From positions 229,853,848 to 229,917,847 of the forward strand of contig OY821518.1 in NCBI GenBank assembly GCA_963682025.1: a stretch of DNA of 64,000 nucleotides, given 5' to 3'. Source of the DNA: Cordilura impudica. Lineage: Eukaryota; Arthropoda; Insecta; Diptera; Scathophagidae. Below the pieces are notes generated by a model. That model was given only the letters and a program-made list of their open reading frames with translations. It was not told the origin of the DNA and did no database searches. Each line of letters opens with the position of its first letter. The stretch's first letter is position 1. Of this stretch, positions 10,796 through 21,533 are shown piece after piece. A program made the position numbers and the translations under genes.

Positions 10796-11945
10796 TCAAG
10801 GATCCTCCGTATTATCATCACCTTTATAAATATAATCAGCATCTTCATATTTATCACCATCAGTATCTTCATTAATCTCTTCTTCATCAGAAATCTTGGG
10901 CAAAATTAATAAATCTAGTGCCATCTGTGGTATATTATATATTTTTTTGGCATAATTTTTGCTTTTAGTGGTAATTAAAGGATCCGAACTAAGAAGTAAC
11001 CTATTGAATATATCTTCATTTGACTTCTTCCGACTGCATTTACGAGAATAGTGTTCTCTGTAATTTTTAAAATCTTTATTTCTAGCTTCTTGAGCTTCCT
11101 CAGATAGTTGACCTATTGGCAACAAGGCGTATCTTACTATTTCTGGCCCGTGAATAAGGAATTTATGTAAAGTTGGAGGCATATAATACCACGGATAGAG
11201 ATTAACAAAATGTCTGGCTGTATTCTGAGTATATTTTCTAAATTTTTCTACGTGAATCTCGTGCCCGTAAGATACAGCAATAAGTATCACATGCATTCTT
11301 TCTATCAATTCTGCATCAACTTTTGTGATTTGAGCAGAAACATCTGCATTTTGAAAAAACCGTCTGGCAGTGTTGCCATCATTAGAGTTTCCAAAACCTG
11401 GCTTTGGTTGGTCCATGATCAGTCCAGTTTTCTCTCTAAAGTCTTTTTGAATCCGTAATTTTGTTACTGAAACCATTTTTTTATCATCATAGCCTGCCAT
11501 TTTTTGATTGGAATTTTATATGATAAGTGAAGAAGACATTCAAAAAATCGTATCCATCCATGAAGTATGGATAAACCAAACTGTAAAGTTTCTGTATTTA
11601 CTTCTTTACCAATCATTCTATCAACTGAATTAAAATCCTTGCTTGTTGAACTACAAATGTAGCACTTTTGTGTGGATGTTGTATCCGTAATAGCATTACA
11701 AACTTTTCCATCAATCATTACTAATATAAGTTTGTGATTTATTTTTATTGATATTTCTCCTAATAAAACTACAGAATCCAAAAGAAGTTCAATTTCGTTT
11801 TCAACCCGTTCCTTTTCAAGTTTTGCAGTAGTTGCTGTTTCCTTTATAAATTCTATTTTTAAAGGTCTACAGAATATAGTGGAAGATGGACGAGGATTTT
11901 GCCAAATTATTTTGTCATTGCAAACTATTCACAGTGGTACAATAG
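10796..11945 (-). pseudogene. Transib (RAG1-like) transposase fragment T1
   Basis: C-terminal two thirds of a Transib-type transposase, the cut-and-paste enzyme family related to the RAG1 core. From the N-terminal side it reads WQNPRPSSTIFCRPLKIEF (about 11945-11860), MIDGKVCNAITDT, CYICSSTSKDF, LSILHGWIRFFECLLHLSYK, then in a second frame MDQPKPGF, NSNDGNTARRFFQN and LPIGQLSEEAQEARNKDF. The Glu in the last block aligns with RAG1 catalytic Glu (SEARNK). An acidic tail ends the protein. The upstream CDG catalytic block is missing, and a frame change near 11480 splits the rest. It is clearly diverged from T2 at 49279-51081. No Transib terminus was found. Confidence 0.75.
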
Positions 11946-11949
11946 ATGT

Positions 11950-12390
11950 AATGAATACAGAAGAATCCGATCTCATCTAGAATTACGTCGAAACTCAATC
12001 TCTTTTTAAAAAATACGCTTTTTTAGGATAATTTTCAAAAAATTATTAAAAATATTTCTAAAACATTTATCTAAATTTTTTATTTTTTAATAATACAGCC
12101 AAATCCTGAAGTTGATGCATCCATTTGAAAAAAGTTAGAATTTAAAAAAAAAATGAAAAAAAATTTAACTTGAAATATCTCGTTTTCACTTTTTACCACT
12201 TCGAGCAAAATTAAAAAAAATTGTTGAACTTTGAGAGAGTATAGCAAGAAAAGTAAACAACTTAGAACAATAATTTTGACAGTTAGTGATGACCCATTTT
12301 ATACTCTGTTACCCGGTATAAAAATTTATTACAAAATACTCATTTCAATTTTTGAATTAATCCTCACTTTTGACCCTTTTCAACCCAATA
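11950..12390. other. AT-rich decayed sequence
   Basis: No recognisable coding sequence. The segment 12237-12330 ends in TGTTACCCGGTATAAAAAT, which resembles terminal repeats of other DINE-like families. The right arm of the inverted repeat lies at 12353-12387. Confidence 0.4.
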
Positions 12391-12567
12391 TGCAGCGTCC
12401 GATATGAACTTTTTCATATCTGCAGGCAAAAATGTAATAACAATGCCATTCAAATTTGGTTTATGCTTATTTTCTATATCCAATTAGTTCGACCTGACCC
12501 CCTCTCTAAACGAATGGTACAGTGTATCGTATAGTAGGTCTAGAGCTACGATAATTTTCTCACTTGT
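12391..12567 (+). mobile_element. HINE family A 3'-end fragment (A2a)
   Basis: The last 177 bp of family A: GTCCGATATGAACTTTTTC, the decayed sub-terminal repeat, the degenerate hairpin TAGTAGGTCTAGAGCTACGA and the terminus CTCACTTGT. It is followed almost at once by an oppositely oriented 5' fragment. Confidence 0.6.
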
Positions 12568-12575
12568 TATTTTTA

Positions 12576-12732
12576 CGACCTGTACTTTGATTACAAGGTT
12601 CACATGGACACACAAAAAGTGGTTCTGAGTCGATTGGTATAATATGAGGTGGAGATAGGTCAAATATTTTTGCTAGTTACAAACATCAACACAAACTCGT
12701 TATACGCTAACCACGTAGTGGTATAGGGTATA
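12576..12732 (-). mobile_element. HINE family A 5'-end fragment (A2b)
   Basis: The family A 5' part in minus orientation, from ACCTGTACTTTGATTACAAG to the terminus GTGGTATAGGGTATA. The (GTCY)n tract is deleted to a short ACACACAAAAAG stretch. Together with A2a this makes an inverted pair. Confidence 0.6.
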
Positions 12733-13928
12733 AATATTACAAAAAAAAAAAAAAACATCTGGCAATAAATAAAATGCAGAAAAAAGCGACAAAAAGGTTA
12801 TTACATATCATAATTTTTTCACCAAACAATCATGTCACACCGATTTGTCTTAATGCTTACATGTTACGCGTAAGATCTTACGCTCACATATTACGGTGTT
12901 TTTGTGATTGTATTGTGAATTAGAAATTTACCCCCCTGCGCGTATAGATGTTTACACATCAAAAATTATTTTTCAAGTTTGGGCCATTTTCTATGTGACT
13001 CACTGTAAGTTCTCATTATGTTCAACTTCATTCTTGAAAGCTACTGTAACCATAATATTACTTTTGTGCCAGACTACATTTACAACAGATCTTGCTATAT
13101 TGAGTTTATTAAATTTATGTTATGGCGGGCATTAACTCGTTCAAAGCTCTAGAAAAATTTTGGGTTTTAGCCATTCCATCTACAACGCATAATAGATGAA
13201 TGTAATAAAACGAATTTATTTTCTTGCCTTTGTTAATGTGTTGTTGTGTCTTCCAAAAAAATACAAAATAAAACGCTACAAGTAAATTTCTTGATATGAA
13301 TAGAGTTTGTGTATGTGATGGTTGTGCTAGAACATTTTTGTTTTGGTTATTTACGCGTGCTGATGATTAAATGTTTAAAAATAATTTATATTTCAGGTTT
13401 ATTTTGCTAATTTTATTTGTATTTGTTTTTCTTGCTCTTTGCTGTTTCTTTTATAATTTAGTTGATTGTTTTTTTTTGTTGTTTTTTTTATTTTTTTTGG
13501 AGGTTATGTCAGCAATACTTCAACTCATATTGGAATGTGAAGTGAACAATACAAATGGCTTCGTTATTTCATTTTGTTTAATTATTGCACAAGTATTTGC
13601 TTATATTGCTAATATCAAAAAGGTGATATTACGTTTCTATTCGACTGTATTTATGTACAATGAACATACATAAATACTTGTTGATATCGATATCTTGAAA
13701 ATTGATAACTAACCGTTAATAAAGAATTTGTGTGCATTTGTAAGCCGTTACGGCCAACAATTTATGTTGGTGAAAGTATGCAAGGTACGAGTATTTGAAA
13801 TTAAATAATGCAAACCTTACAAACTTAAGATTTATATTGAAAAAATTTGAAAAAATTAAATTTCTTAAACGAAACTAAGATATTTTATTTTATTTACAAA
13901 AAATGTCGCATTTTATTTGCATTTTTTT
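12733..13928. other. Gap with no supported gene
   Basis: About 1.2 kb of AT-rich sequence. The frame at 13371-13673 gives a Phe/Leu/Val-rich product from T-rich low-complexity DNA and is not credible as a gene. No transposon ends were seen. Confidence 0.5.
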
Positions 13929-14199
13929 CGAAAAGTGTGTTTTTTTTTGGTATATTCTGAATAAGGAGCAACCTTATCTAATACATCAATCGAAAGGTCT
14001 CAAAGTCAAGCCCTCGTAAATCGCAAAAATTGCAGCCATTTACTTCTTTCAGTTCGTAGTGTGAAAATATTTCCCCATTGTGGATAATAATCATTGTGGA
14101 TAATAATAAATTTTTTTTTGCAGTTTTTGCAGCTTATGAAACCTTTCGATTGATGTATAAGATAGTTAGTTCAGAATATACCAAAAAATACACTTTTCG
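13929..14199. mobile_element. Small fold-back element with about 70-bp inverted repeats
   Basis: The left arm starts CGAAAAGTGTG and runs through GGTATATTCTGA and ACATCAATCGAAAGGT. The right arm is its inverted copy, ending ACACTTTTCG at 14199. The arms make up about half of 271 bp; no coding capacity and no clear target duplication. It lies just left of the mariner TIR. Confidence 0.6.
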
Positions 14200-14373
14200 T
14201 TCTGATATACGAGGATGGCCCCAGAATAACCCGACCTGATATAGATGGCGGCAGTAGTTTGGAAAAATATTACTTGCTAAAAAGTGCAACATTGTAAAGC
14301 ATAACTTTCACGTTTCAAGGCGCCACATTTTTTGGTATTTTCTTGGAGTAAAAGATCTCGGTGGATTTATAAA

Positions 14374-14879
14374 GATGGAAAAAATTTTAAATCAATACAT
14401 TAATATGAAAGGTCCCAGTCTAACCATTATTAAAGCTGTTCCAGATACCACTCTGGGGGAGTCTGCTTCTTCGTTTACGATTATAAAATATTGCCACGAA
14501 AACCGTAGTGGTCGACCAATTGATTAGGCCACGCCAGAAACGGTTACGAAAAATCCACAAAATGGTAATAGATAATCGTCGGCTGATGGTTCGTGAGCTA
14601 GCTGATGAGATGAGAATGCTTTTAGCAAGATGTGTGCCGCGGTTGCTCACAATTAAATAAAAACAGCATGTTGAAGACGTTTCAACAGAGAGTTCGGCGA
14701 TGTTTCACCACAATAAAGCCAAGTTTTTAAGTAGATTCCTAACCATAGTTGTGACATGAGTCCACTACTTCACACCTGAGATAAAGTCAAAACAGTCAAA
14801 ACAGTTGACTGAAATGAGAGAATTGTGCCCAAAGAAGGCAACGACAATTCCATTTGCAGGCAGGATTATGGCGTCTATT
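14374..14879 (+). pseudogene. Mariner transposase, N-terminal half
   Basis: Begins MEKILNQYI and continues in broken frames through RSGRPID, VMDDRRLMVRELADE-like helix-turn-helix sequence, a degraded VDETWVHHYTPE block (here TIVVT, stop, VHYFTPE, so the first catalytic Asp is lost), LCPKKATTIPFAGRIMASI. Stops and frameshifts are frequent. The frame resumes at 17136 with FWKARVIIFVDYLLKGKTIN. Known function of the family is TA-targeted cut-and-paste transposition; this copy is dead. Confidence 0.75.
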
Positions 14880-15042
14880 TATACCCTACTAGCAGATTCC
14901 AGCGCTCGAAATTCGAGTGAAATTTCTAGGCGGCTTTATATTTCAACTTAGCCAATGCACAAACCAACACTTTTATCGTTTATTATTATTGTAAATGAAG
15001 ATAACAAACTCATTAATAAATTTAATAAAACATGCATAGCAT

Positions 15043-16169
15043 CAGTGTTGCCATTTTAGCATTTTAGTTGCTAGATTTAGCAACTTTTTTTTGTCGCTTA
15101 CCATCCAAAATTTATGAAAAGATGCTAGATGCTAGTGTAATTCGAGAATTTTGTGTATTGTCTTTTTACCACTCTGCTCGTTTCTTTCAACAAATATAAC
15201 AAAACATTTTGAAATAGAAGAATGTAAACACCAACAACAGTTTTTAATGAATTAAAAAGTCGATTTCCAAAAAATATTATTGTATTAAAAAAATGCCAAA
15301 ATTTTCAATACAAAACACATTAAACCGCGTAAAAGAACCGATAACCAATATATCAGAAGAGTTTAAATTTAGATCATCTGAAACAGAAAAAATTCAAATC
15401 CAATGGAGTTATATCACAGAACAATATTGGGATACAACACTGAATACAACCTCTTTATGGATTGAAGTTAACAAAAATTCTATTGGCGAAAATCCATTTA
15501 AAGAGTTATCAATATTTGTATTGTCTGTATTAGTTTTGTTTTTCTCAAAAGCCGAAGTTGAACGTTTATTTAGTTTATTGGCTTTAGGTAAAATCAAACT
15601 TTGAACAGAATAAAATCCGAGTTGTTATGTTCTGTAATACGTACAAATGTAGGTTTGAAATTGAAAAATGGGTCCTGTTACACTTACAATATACCGAGCG
15701 ATGTCGTTGATGAAAGTCGATCGTCAGAAAAATATCAGAGCCAAGAAGAACATGAAGATAAACACATCACAGAAATATTAGATTCCATAAACAATTATTG
15801 TAATATAATCGTATATTTTGATAATATAAATTCTGTTATATTTGAAATTGAAAAAAAAAAAATACCTCTAAAATTAAAAATATTTAATTTAAAAGTAAAA
15901 AAACTCAATTTGATGTTAAAAAAAATTACAGATGAAATCCAAAATAATTTTAATTAAAATTTAAAAAATATAAGTCGCAACTTATGTTTTATATTAATTT
16001 TTCGATTTAAAAATCAAAGAATTTATTAATAAGTATTTAATTTTTCAATGTAAAGGTAATTAAATTTGAAAAAAAAATTTTGCATCTTTTTTTTTTGACT
16101 CCAGTACGTTTTCGCATCTTTTTTTTTTGCAATTTAGCATCTTTACAATTTCAAATTATGGCAACACTG
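15043..16169 (+). mobile_element. hAT deletion derivative, copy 1
   Basis: Ends CAGTGTTGCCAT and ATGGCAACACTG, with an 8-bp target duplication CATAGCAT / CATATCAT (15035-15042 and 16170-16177, 7 of 8 identical). Terminal CA and 8-bp duplications are hAT hallmarks. At 1127 bp it is too short for a complete hAT and keeps only the transposase C-terminus. A second copy of the same structure is at 62648-63815. Confidence 0.85.
15293..15957 (+). pseudogene. hAT transposase C-terminal dimerisation region
   Basis: Two frames, 15293-15604 and 15601-15957, joined by a one-base indel at about 15600. The product starts MPKFSIQNTLNRVKE and carries NPFKELSIFVLSVLVLFF then SKAEVERLFSLLALGKIKL, the hATC dimerisation motif (usual form SVERxFS...KxKLRNRM). 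It continues NRIKSELLCSVIRTNVGLK and YNIPSDVVDESRSSEKYQ. The BED finger and catalytic domains are absent. The same start and the same truncation occur in copy 2, so this is the form that was mobilised, presumably by a full-length hAT elsewhere. Confidence 0.75.
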
Positions 16170-17135
16170 CATATCATATGTATAATTTTATGTATGTGTT
16201 AGTAGCAACTTTAAATGCAATTAACTCAAAATAAAGGAAAAAATTTAAAAATCTGTAAGTCTGCAAAACTGCTAAAAAGAAATATCTTTCAAATAATATA
16301 CGTTTGGTCAAAATCGGGATAATACGGTAGAACAAAACATCGGACACAAGAGATCGCCTAGCCTATTAATATTATAGATACCACCATGTGGTTTGGGTAT
16401 AATGACGTTGTGCTGCTGTTTGTAACTGCCAAAAATATTTGACCTAGGTCCATCTTTTATTATACCGATCGATTCTGAGTCGATTTAGCGATGTTCGTCC
16501 GTCCGTCCGTCTGTCCGTCTGTGTGTCCATCTCAACCTTGTAATCAAACTACAGGTCGCAATATTAATATATTTTGATGAAATTTGGTATGCAAGCTTTT
16601 AGGATGCACGCTATTGAAATTGGTGAAATTCGGTCCATGTTCAGACCTAGTCCCCATACAAATGACCCCTATGAAATCGACATAAATTGCCATAAGATCC
16701 AAATTATCATATAGATCTCAGTCAAATTGGGTTTGTATGTGTTAATTACATCCATTAATCAGTAGTCCAAAAATAATCCCTACAGGACAATTTTTAGTCA
16801 TAGGCCCCATATAGAGCTGCTTCCCGATCTTCACTTAAATCTAGCAAAAAACAAAAACATTGCACAGATTTTTCTCAAATTTGGTTTGTATATATTTTTT
16901 CAAAATATAAGTAACTTTACCAAATATGGTCAGGATCCGTCCATATTTCTACCTATTCTATGGGGACTAGCATTCAATATCATATCTGCAGCCAAAAAAT
17001 TAATAACAATGCCACTCAAATTTGGTTTATGCTTATTTGCTATATCGAATTAGTTGAACCGAAGAGATACGGTCTCTAGACCATGGTATAGGGTATCGTA
17101 TAGTCGGTCTAGACCGACTATAATTTCTTACTTGT

Positions 17136-17506
17136 TTTTGGAAGGCACGAGTGATAATTTTTGTTGATTATCTTCTAAAAGGAAAAACAATCAACTGTGA
17201 GTATTATGCTAACTTATTGCAGCGTTAAGTGATGAAATTACGGGAAAAAGACCGCAATTGGCGAAAGAGAAAGTATTGATTCATGAAGACAATGCTCCAG
17301 CTTATACATCCACTATTGTAATGGCCAAAATCCATGAATTAAACATCGAATTGATTCATTTAGCATCCTCGGATTATTTACTTTTTCCAAACTTGAAAAA
17401 AGTTGGTAGAAGATTTGCCAAAAATGTTGATGATTATTTTAAAAAGCTAGACCGTTCTTACTATAAACAGGGCATTGAGGTAAAAGAAGATTATGGTGAT
17501 TATTAA
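17136..17506 (+). pseudogene. Mariner transposase, C-terminal half
   Basis: Continues the mariner frame: FWKARVIIFVDYLLKGKTIN, CEYYANLLQR, DEITGKRPQLAKEKVLIHED, NAPAYTSTIVMAKIHELNIE, SSDYLLFPNLKKVGRRF, YFKKLDRSYYKQGIEVKEDY. The second catalytic Asp (HEDNAP) and the third (SSDYLLF) of the DD34D triad are present, though several residues around the third are lost. The stop is just inside the right TIR. Inactive because of the N-terminal lesions and the nested insertion. Confidence 0.8.
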
Positions 17507-17542
17507 ATTGTTAGGTCGGGTTGTTGTGGGACTACCCTCGTG

Positions 17543-18041
17543 TCTCATGTTTTATTAAATTTCTAAATTATGGGGAGAAATTTAAACTTAGTAATAATAC
17601 ATAATTCGCGTCTTCAGTAATATCACTTTTGAACTCTTTTCTGACATAAAATAAACCATTAAACCATTCCAAAAAATTCTTACGAATCTTAATCTCCTCC
17701 ATCAACCAAGATTTATTTGTAATTTTATAAAAAAGAAAACTACACAAAACTTTATCTTATTACTTAATTAATCTTTAAAGATATAAAAATGAGATAATAA
17801 TAATTATAAGATATAAGATAAGAGAATATTTTTTCAAAACAGTTTAAGCAAACATTCCGATATTGCTCTCTTTTACGAGCACATCTTTTATTAAATTTAA
17901 TATTTTTTGATTTAATTAAAATCTATCATTATTATATTAAGAAGTAAAAATATAATTTCTTCTAAATATGATCTATGTATTACAAATTGTTTTTAATAAT
18001 AATAGATTGATGAAATACAACCAATCTTTGAAAGGGATGTA
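17543..18041. other. Gap with nothing recognised
   Basis: About 500 bp of AT-rich sequence between the mariner right end and the Tc1-A copy 2 left TIR. No gene or repeat was recognised. Confidence 0.5.
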
Positions 18042-18349
18042 CAGTGGGAGACAATACATTGGAAACTGTTACAAAGTTCTGAATTTGCTAAATTGGTAAT
18101 TAATTATTATAAAATAAAAGCAACAATAAAGTATTGTGAAGCGTTAAAAACCAGAATAATAGATGATTTTACTGCTGATCTTAAGCAACCTAAAATCTGT
18201 GAAAAATATTATATGAATAAATCACCTGAAAAAGATACGGTGACAACTCAACATTTAGGCCCCGTAATCTAGTCAAAGACAGGATAATTTAATAGCAAGA
18301 TAGTTTTAAGAATATCTAAAAATGCTAACTAAAGATATCATTAATAAAC

Positions 18350-18600
18350 TGAAACTAAAAATATGTGTTCGTACTGTTTCCGTACGAGCAATTGAGGTTG
18401 ATCTTGGTTGTTATCGTCCTGTGAAAACATCACTGATATCAGAGAAAAACCGTCTGGTAGCATAACATTTGTAAATACTGTTCTCTTTTAAGATGAGTCC
18501 AAGTTTAATTTTAGCGACCATAATGGAAGCACATTTGTACGACAACCAAAGGGAAAATCCCGGGCCAAGGAATGGGTCAAATTCATGTAGTAAAAGATAC
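18350..18600 (+). pseudogene. Tc1-A transposase, N-terminal/central fragment
   Basis: Broken frames read VRTVSVRAIEVDLGCYRPVK, SLISEKNR, then LFTDESKFNFSDHNGSTFVR and RPKGKSRAKEWVKF. TDESKFN is the block with the first catalytic Asp of Tc1 transposases, and RPKG is typical of the following strand. Frameshifts separate the pieces. The C-terminal part lies after 20400. Confidence 0.65.
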
Positions 18601-18609
18601 CCTAACTTA

Positions 18610-19351
18610 AATTGAATGCAGGATAATTTTAAATGACATAATCACCCCTGTTCTTGAAACCACTATCACAAAAAAAAACTCGTAAATGAAAAAATTCTTA
18701 AATCTACGAGTTTTTTGCTGTTCTCTAATTTCAATAAGAATATTTTTTCTCGTTTTTATTCACTTAGAAAAGGCTTTGTGAAATCAAAACAAATGCCCTT
18801 TTTTCTACTAAGCAGGTCTTAAGAGATAAAAAAAAACTAATTGATATTTAAACTCTAACATGTTTTTTATTGAACCTTGTCATTATTTTAAAAAATTCGA
18901 CATTAATTTTATGAAAAAAAAAACAATTTTAAAAAACGTCTACATTTTGCGCTGATTTAAAAAAAAAAACTCGTAATCAGTTGTCAATATTAATAAAACA
19001 CACTTTTGGAGATGATGTTGTTCTATAACTATAATAAAAACTTTTTATTTCCACAATCTATTTTCCATTATAATTTTTTCAATTATAACATAGATTCTTT
19101 ATTTACTAATTATAGCGAATAAAGGAATTTAAAATAATATTTCACTCAAATCACATATTTTTATTTTTTATTTGCATATGACTGCCACAACTTTGTTTAT
19201 ATTCGAAACAGTAGTGATGCCAGTCAAATCCAATTTATTTGAAGTTCGAATTTTCTTTGGTGATGCCTAACTTATTTCAAAAAGAGAAGTCATTCTAAAT
19301 TGAGTGAAATTAAAGAACAAAAACAATTAAATGAACAAATAAAATGTTATT
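18610..19351. other. Decayed interior of Tc1-A copy 2
   Basis: AT-rich sequence without clear Tc1 homology, so a further old insertion is possible. A small hairpin lies at 18668-18716 (AAAAACTCGTA and its inverted copy TACGAGTTTTT), and a related AAAAAACTCGTAATC occurs at 18963. Confidence 0.35.
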
Positions 19352-19355
19352 TTAA

Positions 19356-19958
19356 GGGCAATTCCATATGTGACGGAATGACATTTTGAGTTGTAGAATT
19401 GAAATTAAGGCTATTCTACAAAGCTATTTTGAATTGAAAATTTATTCTTCAGTTTGAAAATAATTGCTAATGATTAAGAGATTTAAAAAAAAACTGAAAA
19501 ACAATTTTTACACTATTTTATTCTTTTATTTTTGAATAATTTCTCATTGTGTGACGGAATGACATTTTTGCTACCATGACTATGTCCTGGTATTAAAACC
19601 TGGGAAATTTTGTAAATTAAGAAGCAAGTCAGATTTTAAACTAATGCATATTTTACATATGATATATAAGCAATATAAAATTATAATTTAGAGCAACTGG
19701 CCTGTAATAGTATCGAATTTATTAACTGTTATTTGCTGTGACGGAACGACTGTGACGGAATGACTAAAGTTCCTTAAACATGTATTAAAAGAAAATTGAG
19801 TAAACAAATAAATTTTATATTTATTTTATTATTTAGAATGTTTGTAAGGAATTACATTATGTAACTTGGAACATATTTTAATATATTTTTAAACTTACTT
19901 CATATGAATGAAAAAACATTTTTTTTTTCATAAAAGTTGACATTTTATGAAATTGCCC
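19356..19958. mobile_element. TTAA-flanked MITE-like element with internal TGTGACGGAATGAC repeats
   Basis: Flanked by TTAA on both sides (19352-19355, 19959-19962). Terminal inverted repeat GGGCAATTCCATA on the left, inverted GGGCAATTTCATA on the right. The motif TGTGACGGAATGAC, or one-base variants, occurs about four times inside (near 19369, 19551, 19738, 19749). No coding sequence. TTAA duplications suggest a piggyBac-like or Kolobok-like mobiliser; that is inference. Confidence 0.65.
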
Positions 19959-19962
19959 TTAA

Positions 19963-20395
19963 AAGAAAATATTTTTTTTTACTTTCTTTATAATCTTAAG
20001 GAAAAACATGCAAAAATTACTTAAGGTTTTTTTTGGTGAAAGTGACTAAAGAACCATATGGCACCTCGGTTTCTAGATAACATATGGTTTTGAAGCTAAA
20101 CCATATGTTTTGAAGCTAAACCATATGTTTCATGTCATTTGACAATAAAAAATATGATTTCGAAAAATACTTCGAAAATATAAAATTTGTGTTTCAGTTT
20201 CAATATGCTATCCATCGAGGAAAGGCGTGCTCGTGGCTACTATTATTTCGAATAAAAGAAAACGCTTGTCCGTTTTTTGCTTTGTGGTCCTAGCGTTGAT
20301 ACTGCACGTGCAATTAAGTTAAATATACTTTTTGAACGTGTTTTTAGGTTAAGAATAATTTTAAAAATTTTTACAAAAAAAATTTGTGTTTTCAA
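19963..20395. other. Decayed sequence with a short tandem repeat
   Basis: Contains about 2.5 tandem copies of a 20-bp unit (CCATATGTTTTGAAGCTAAA) near 20082-20130. Nothing else is recognised. Confidence 0.45.
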
Positions 20396-20399
20396 GAAT

Positions 20400-21400
20400 G
20401 TATGGGCTGAATGTATCCATACGCGCAGGAAAATATGTCTCTTATGAACAACACCTTCAAAGTTGTAGCCGAATGTCTACAATTTCATGCAGTTAGATTC
20501 CAATTCCATAGAAAATCTATGGCAAATTGTAGATCGAAGAATACGGACATGAAATTACACAAACAAAACAGATCTCAAATAGGCAGTTAATTCAGAGCGG
20601 CAAAAAATTTCAATGGATATCATCATCAATTTAATTGACTCCATGCCTCGGCGATGTAAAACAGTACTAAACAAGTAAGAAAATTATAGTCGGTCCAACT
20701 AACTGGATATAGAAAATAAGCATAAACCAAATTTGAGTGGCATTGTTATTTATTATTTTGCCTTTGAATTTGAAAAAGTTCATATTGTATGCTATATTTA
20801 TATGGAGATTAGGTCTTAAAATCGATCGATCCTGACCATATTTAGTAAAGTCAGTTATTATTTGCATATGTAAATACAAAATTTGAGGAAAATCTGTGCC
20901 ATATTTTTGTTTTTTGAAAGATTAAAGTGAAGATTGGGAAGCAGCTTTATATGGGGGCTATGACTAAGAATTGTCCTATAGGGTTAATTTTTGGACTACT
21001 GTAATAAACACGTAACAACCCAATTTGACCAAGATCTATATGATAATATGGATCTTATGGCAATTTAAGTCGATTTCATAGAGGTCATTTGTATGGGGAC
21101 TAGGTCTGAACATGCACCGATTTTCACCAATTTCAATAGCGTTCGATTTTATCAAAATATCTTCTTATTTGCGACCTGTAGTTTGATTACAGGGCTTACA
21201 TGGGCACACAGACAGACGGACAGGCGGACATCGCTAAATGGACTCAGAAAGTGATTCGGAGTTGATCGGTATAACAAAAGATGGGTGTAGGTCAAATAGT
21301 TACTGATATCAGCAAAAAAGTCATTATACCCTGACCACATAGTGGTATGGGGTTTAAAAATAATGGATACTCAACATAATATGGAAACCAAATATTGAGG
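20400..21400 (+). pseudogene. Tc1-A transposase, C-terminal part, split by HINE A4
   Basis: From 20430 the decayed frames match copy 1: VVAECLQFHAVR, NSIENLWQIVDRRIRT, AVNSERQKISMDII, then SMPRRCKTVLK before the HINE at 20671. After it, at 21357, comes NNGYSTQHNMETKY. The second catalytic block (DNDxKHT) is badly eroded. Order and orientation agree with the TIRs of the element. Confidence 0.65.
20671..21356 (-). mobile_element. HINE family A copy A4
   Basis: On the minus strand it runs from a decayed 5' end (GTGGTATGGGGTTTA inverted) to the 3' terminus CTTACTTGT; the hairpin is partly lost (GTCGGTCC only). The (GTCY)n core is ACAGACAGACGGACAGGCGG at about 21209. It interrupts a Tc1-A transposase reading frame within a T/A run. 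Confidence 0.75.
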
Positions 21401-21533
21401 AAGAGTTTTCAATTATTGTACAGTAAATGTCTCCAATGTTTTGTCAACAGCATAAAAATGGATACTTTTAAGTTTTGTTATTTTTTTTTTTAGGAAATTA
21501 GGCTCTTTTATGTTAATATTTTTTTCTTTTTAA

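Larger units (their letters stand above)
10148..12387. repeat. 35-bp inverted repeat bracketing a Transib fragment
   Basis: The arms at 10148-10182 and 12353-12387 match at 32 of 35 positions as inverted copies. Both begin TGGGTTGAAAAG and end GTGAGGATTAATTCA on their inner side. They enclose 2.2 kb holding Transib transposase sequence. The arms do not begin with the CACAGTG heptamer seen at 45885-51892. They may belong to a different carrier element or to a divergent family. Confidence 0.6.
14889..16378 (-). mobile_element. Helitron family C copy C2, containing a hAT derivative
   Basis: On the minus strand it starts TCTATAATATTAATAGGC and ends in CTAG followed by T. A 3' palindrome CTCGAAATTCGAG lies about 10 nt inside the CTAGT end. 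It is inserted between A and T of the HINE-A sub-terminal repeat (GGTGGTA/TAGGGTAT), with no duplication. These are the canonical Helitron hallmarks. Removing the hAT element (15043-16169 plus an 8-bp duplication) leaves about 355 bp of non-coding DNA. Confidence 0.75.
14880..17135 (+). mobile_element. HINE family A copy A3, containing Helitron C2
   Basis: Starts TATACCCTA at 14880, is interrupted after nine bases by Helitron C2, and continues from TACCACCATGTGGTTTGGGT at 16379. A (GTCC/GTCT) core lies near 16495-16530. It ends with the palindrome TAGTCGGTCT/AGACCGACTA and CTTACTTGT at 17135. It is inserted in a T run of the mariner gene. Counting T residues against the intact mariner codons is consistent with insertion between two T residues, as described for Helentron-associated elements. 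Confidence 0.75.
14208..17542 (+). mobile_element. Mariner element interrupted by a nested insertion
   Basis: The terminal repeats are inverted copies: left ACGAGGATGGCCCCAG then AATAACCCGACCT from 14209, right AGGTCGGGTTGTTG then CCCTCGTG ending near 17542. TA lies outside the left end. The element is split between 14879 and 17136 by a HINE-A carrying further insertions. Without these it is about 1.1-1.3 kb, the normal mariner size. Confidence 0.8.

Noticed and set aside
13371..13673. A 100-codon hydrophobic protein that looks like a membrane protein
   Set aside because: Phe/Leu/Val richness follows from T-rich low-complexity DNA; no homology or supporting context.
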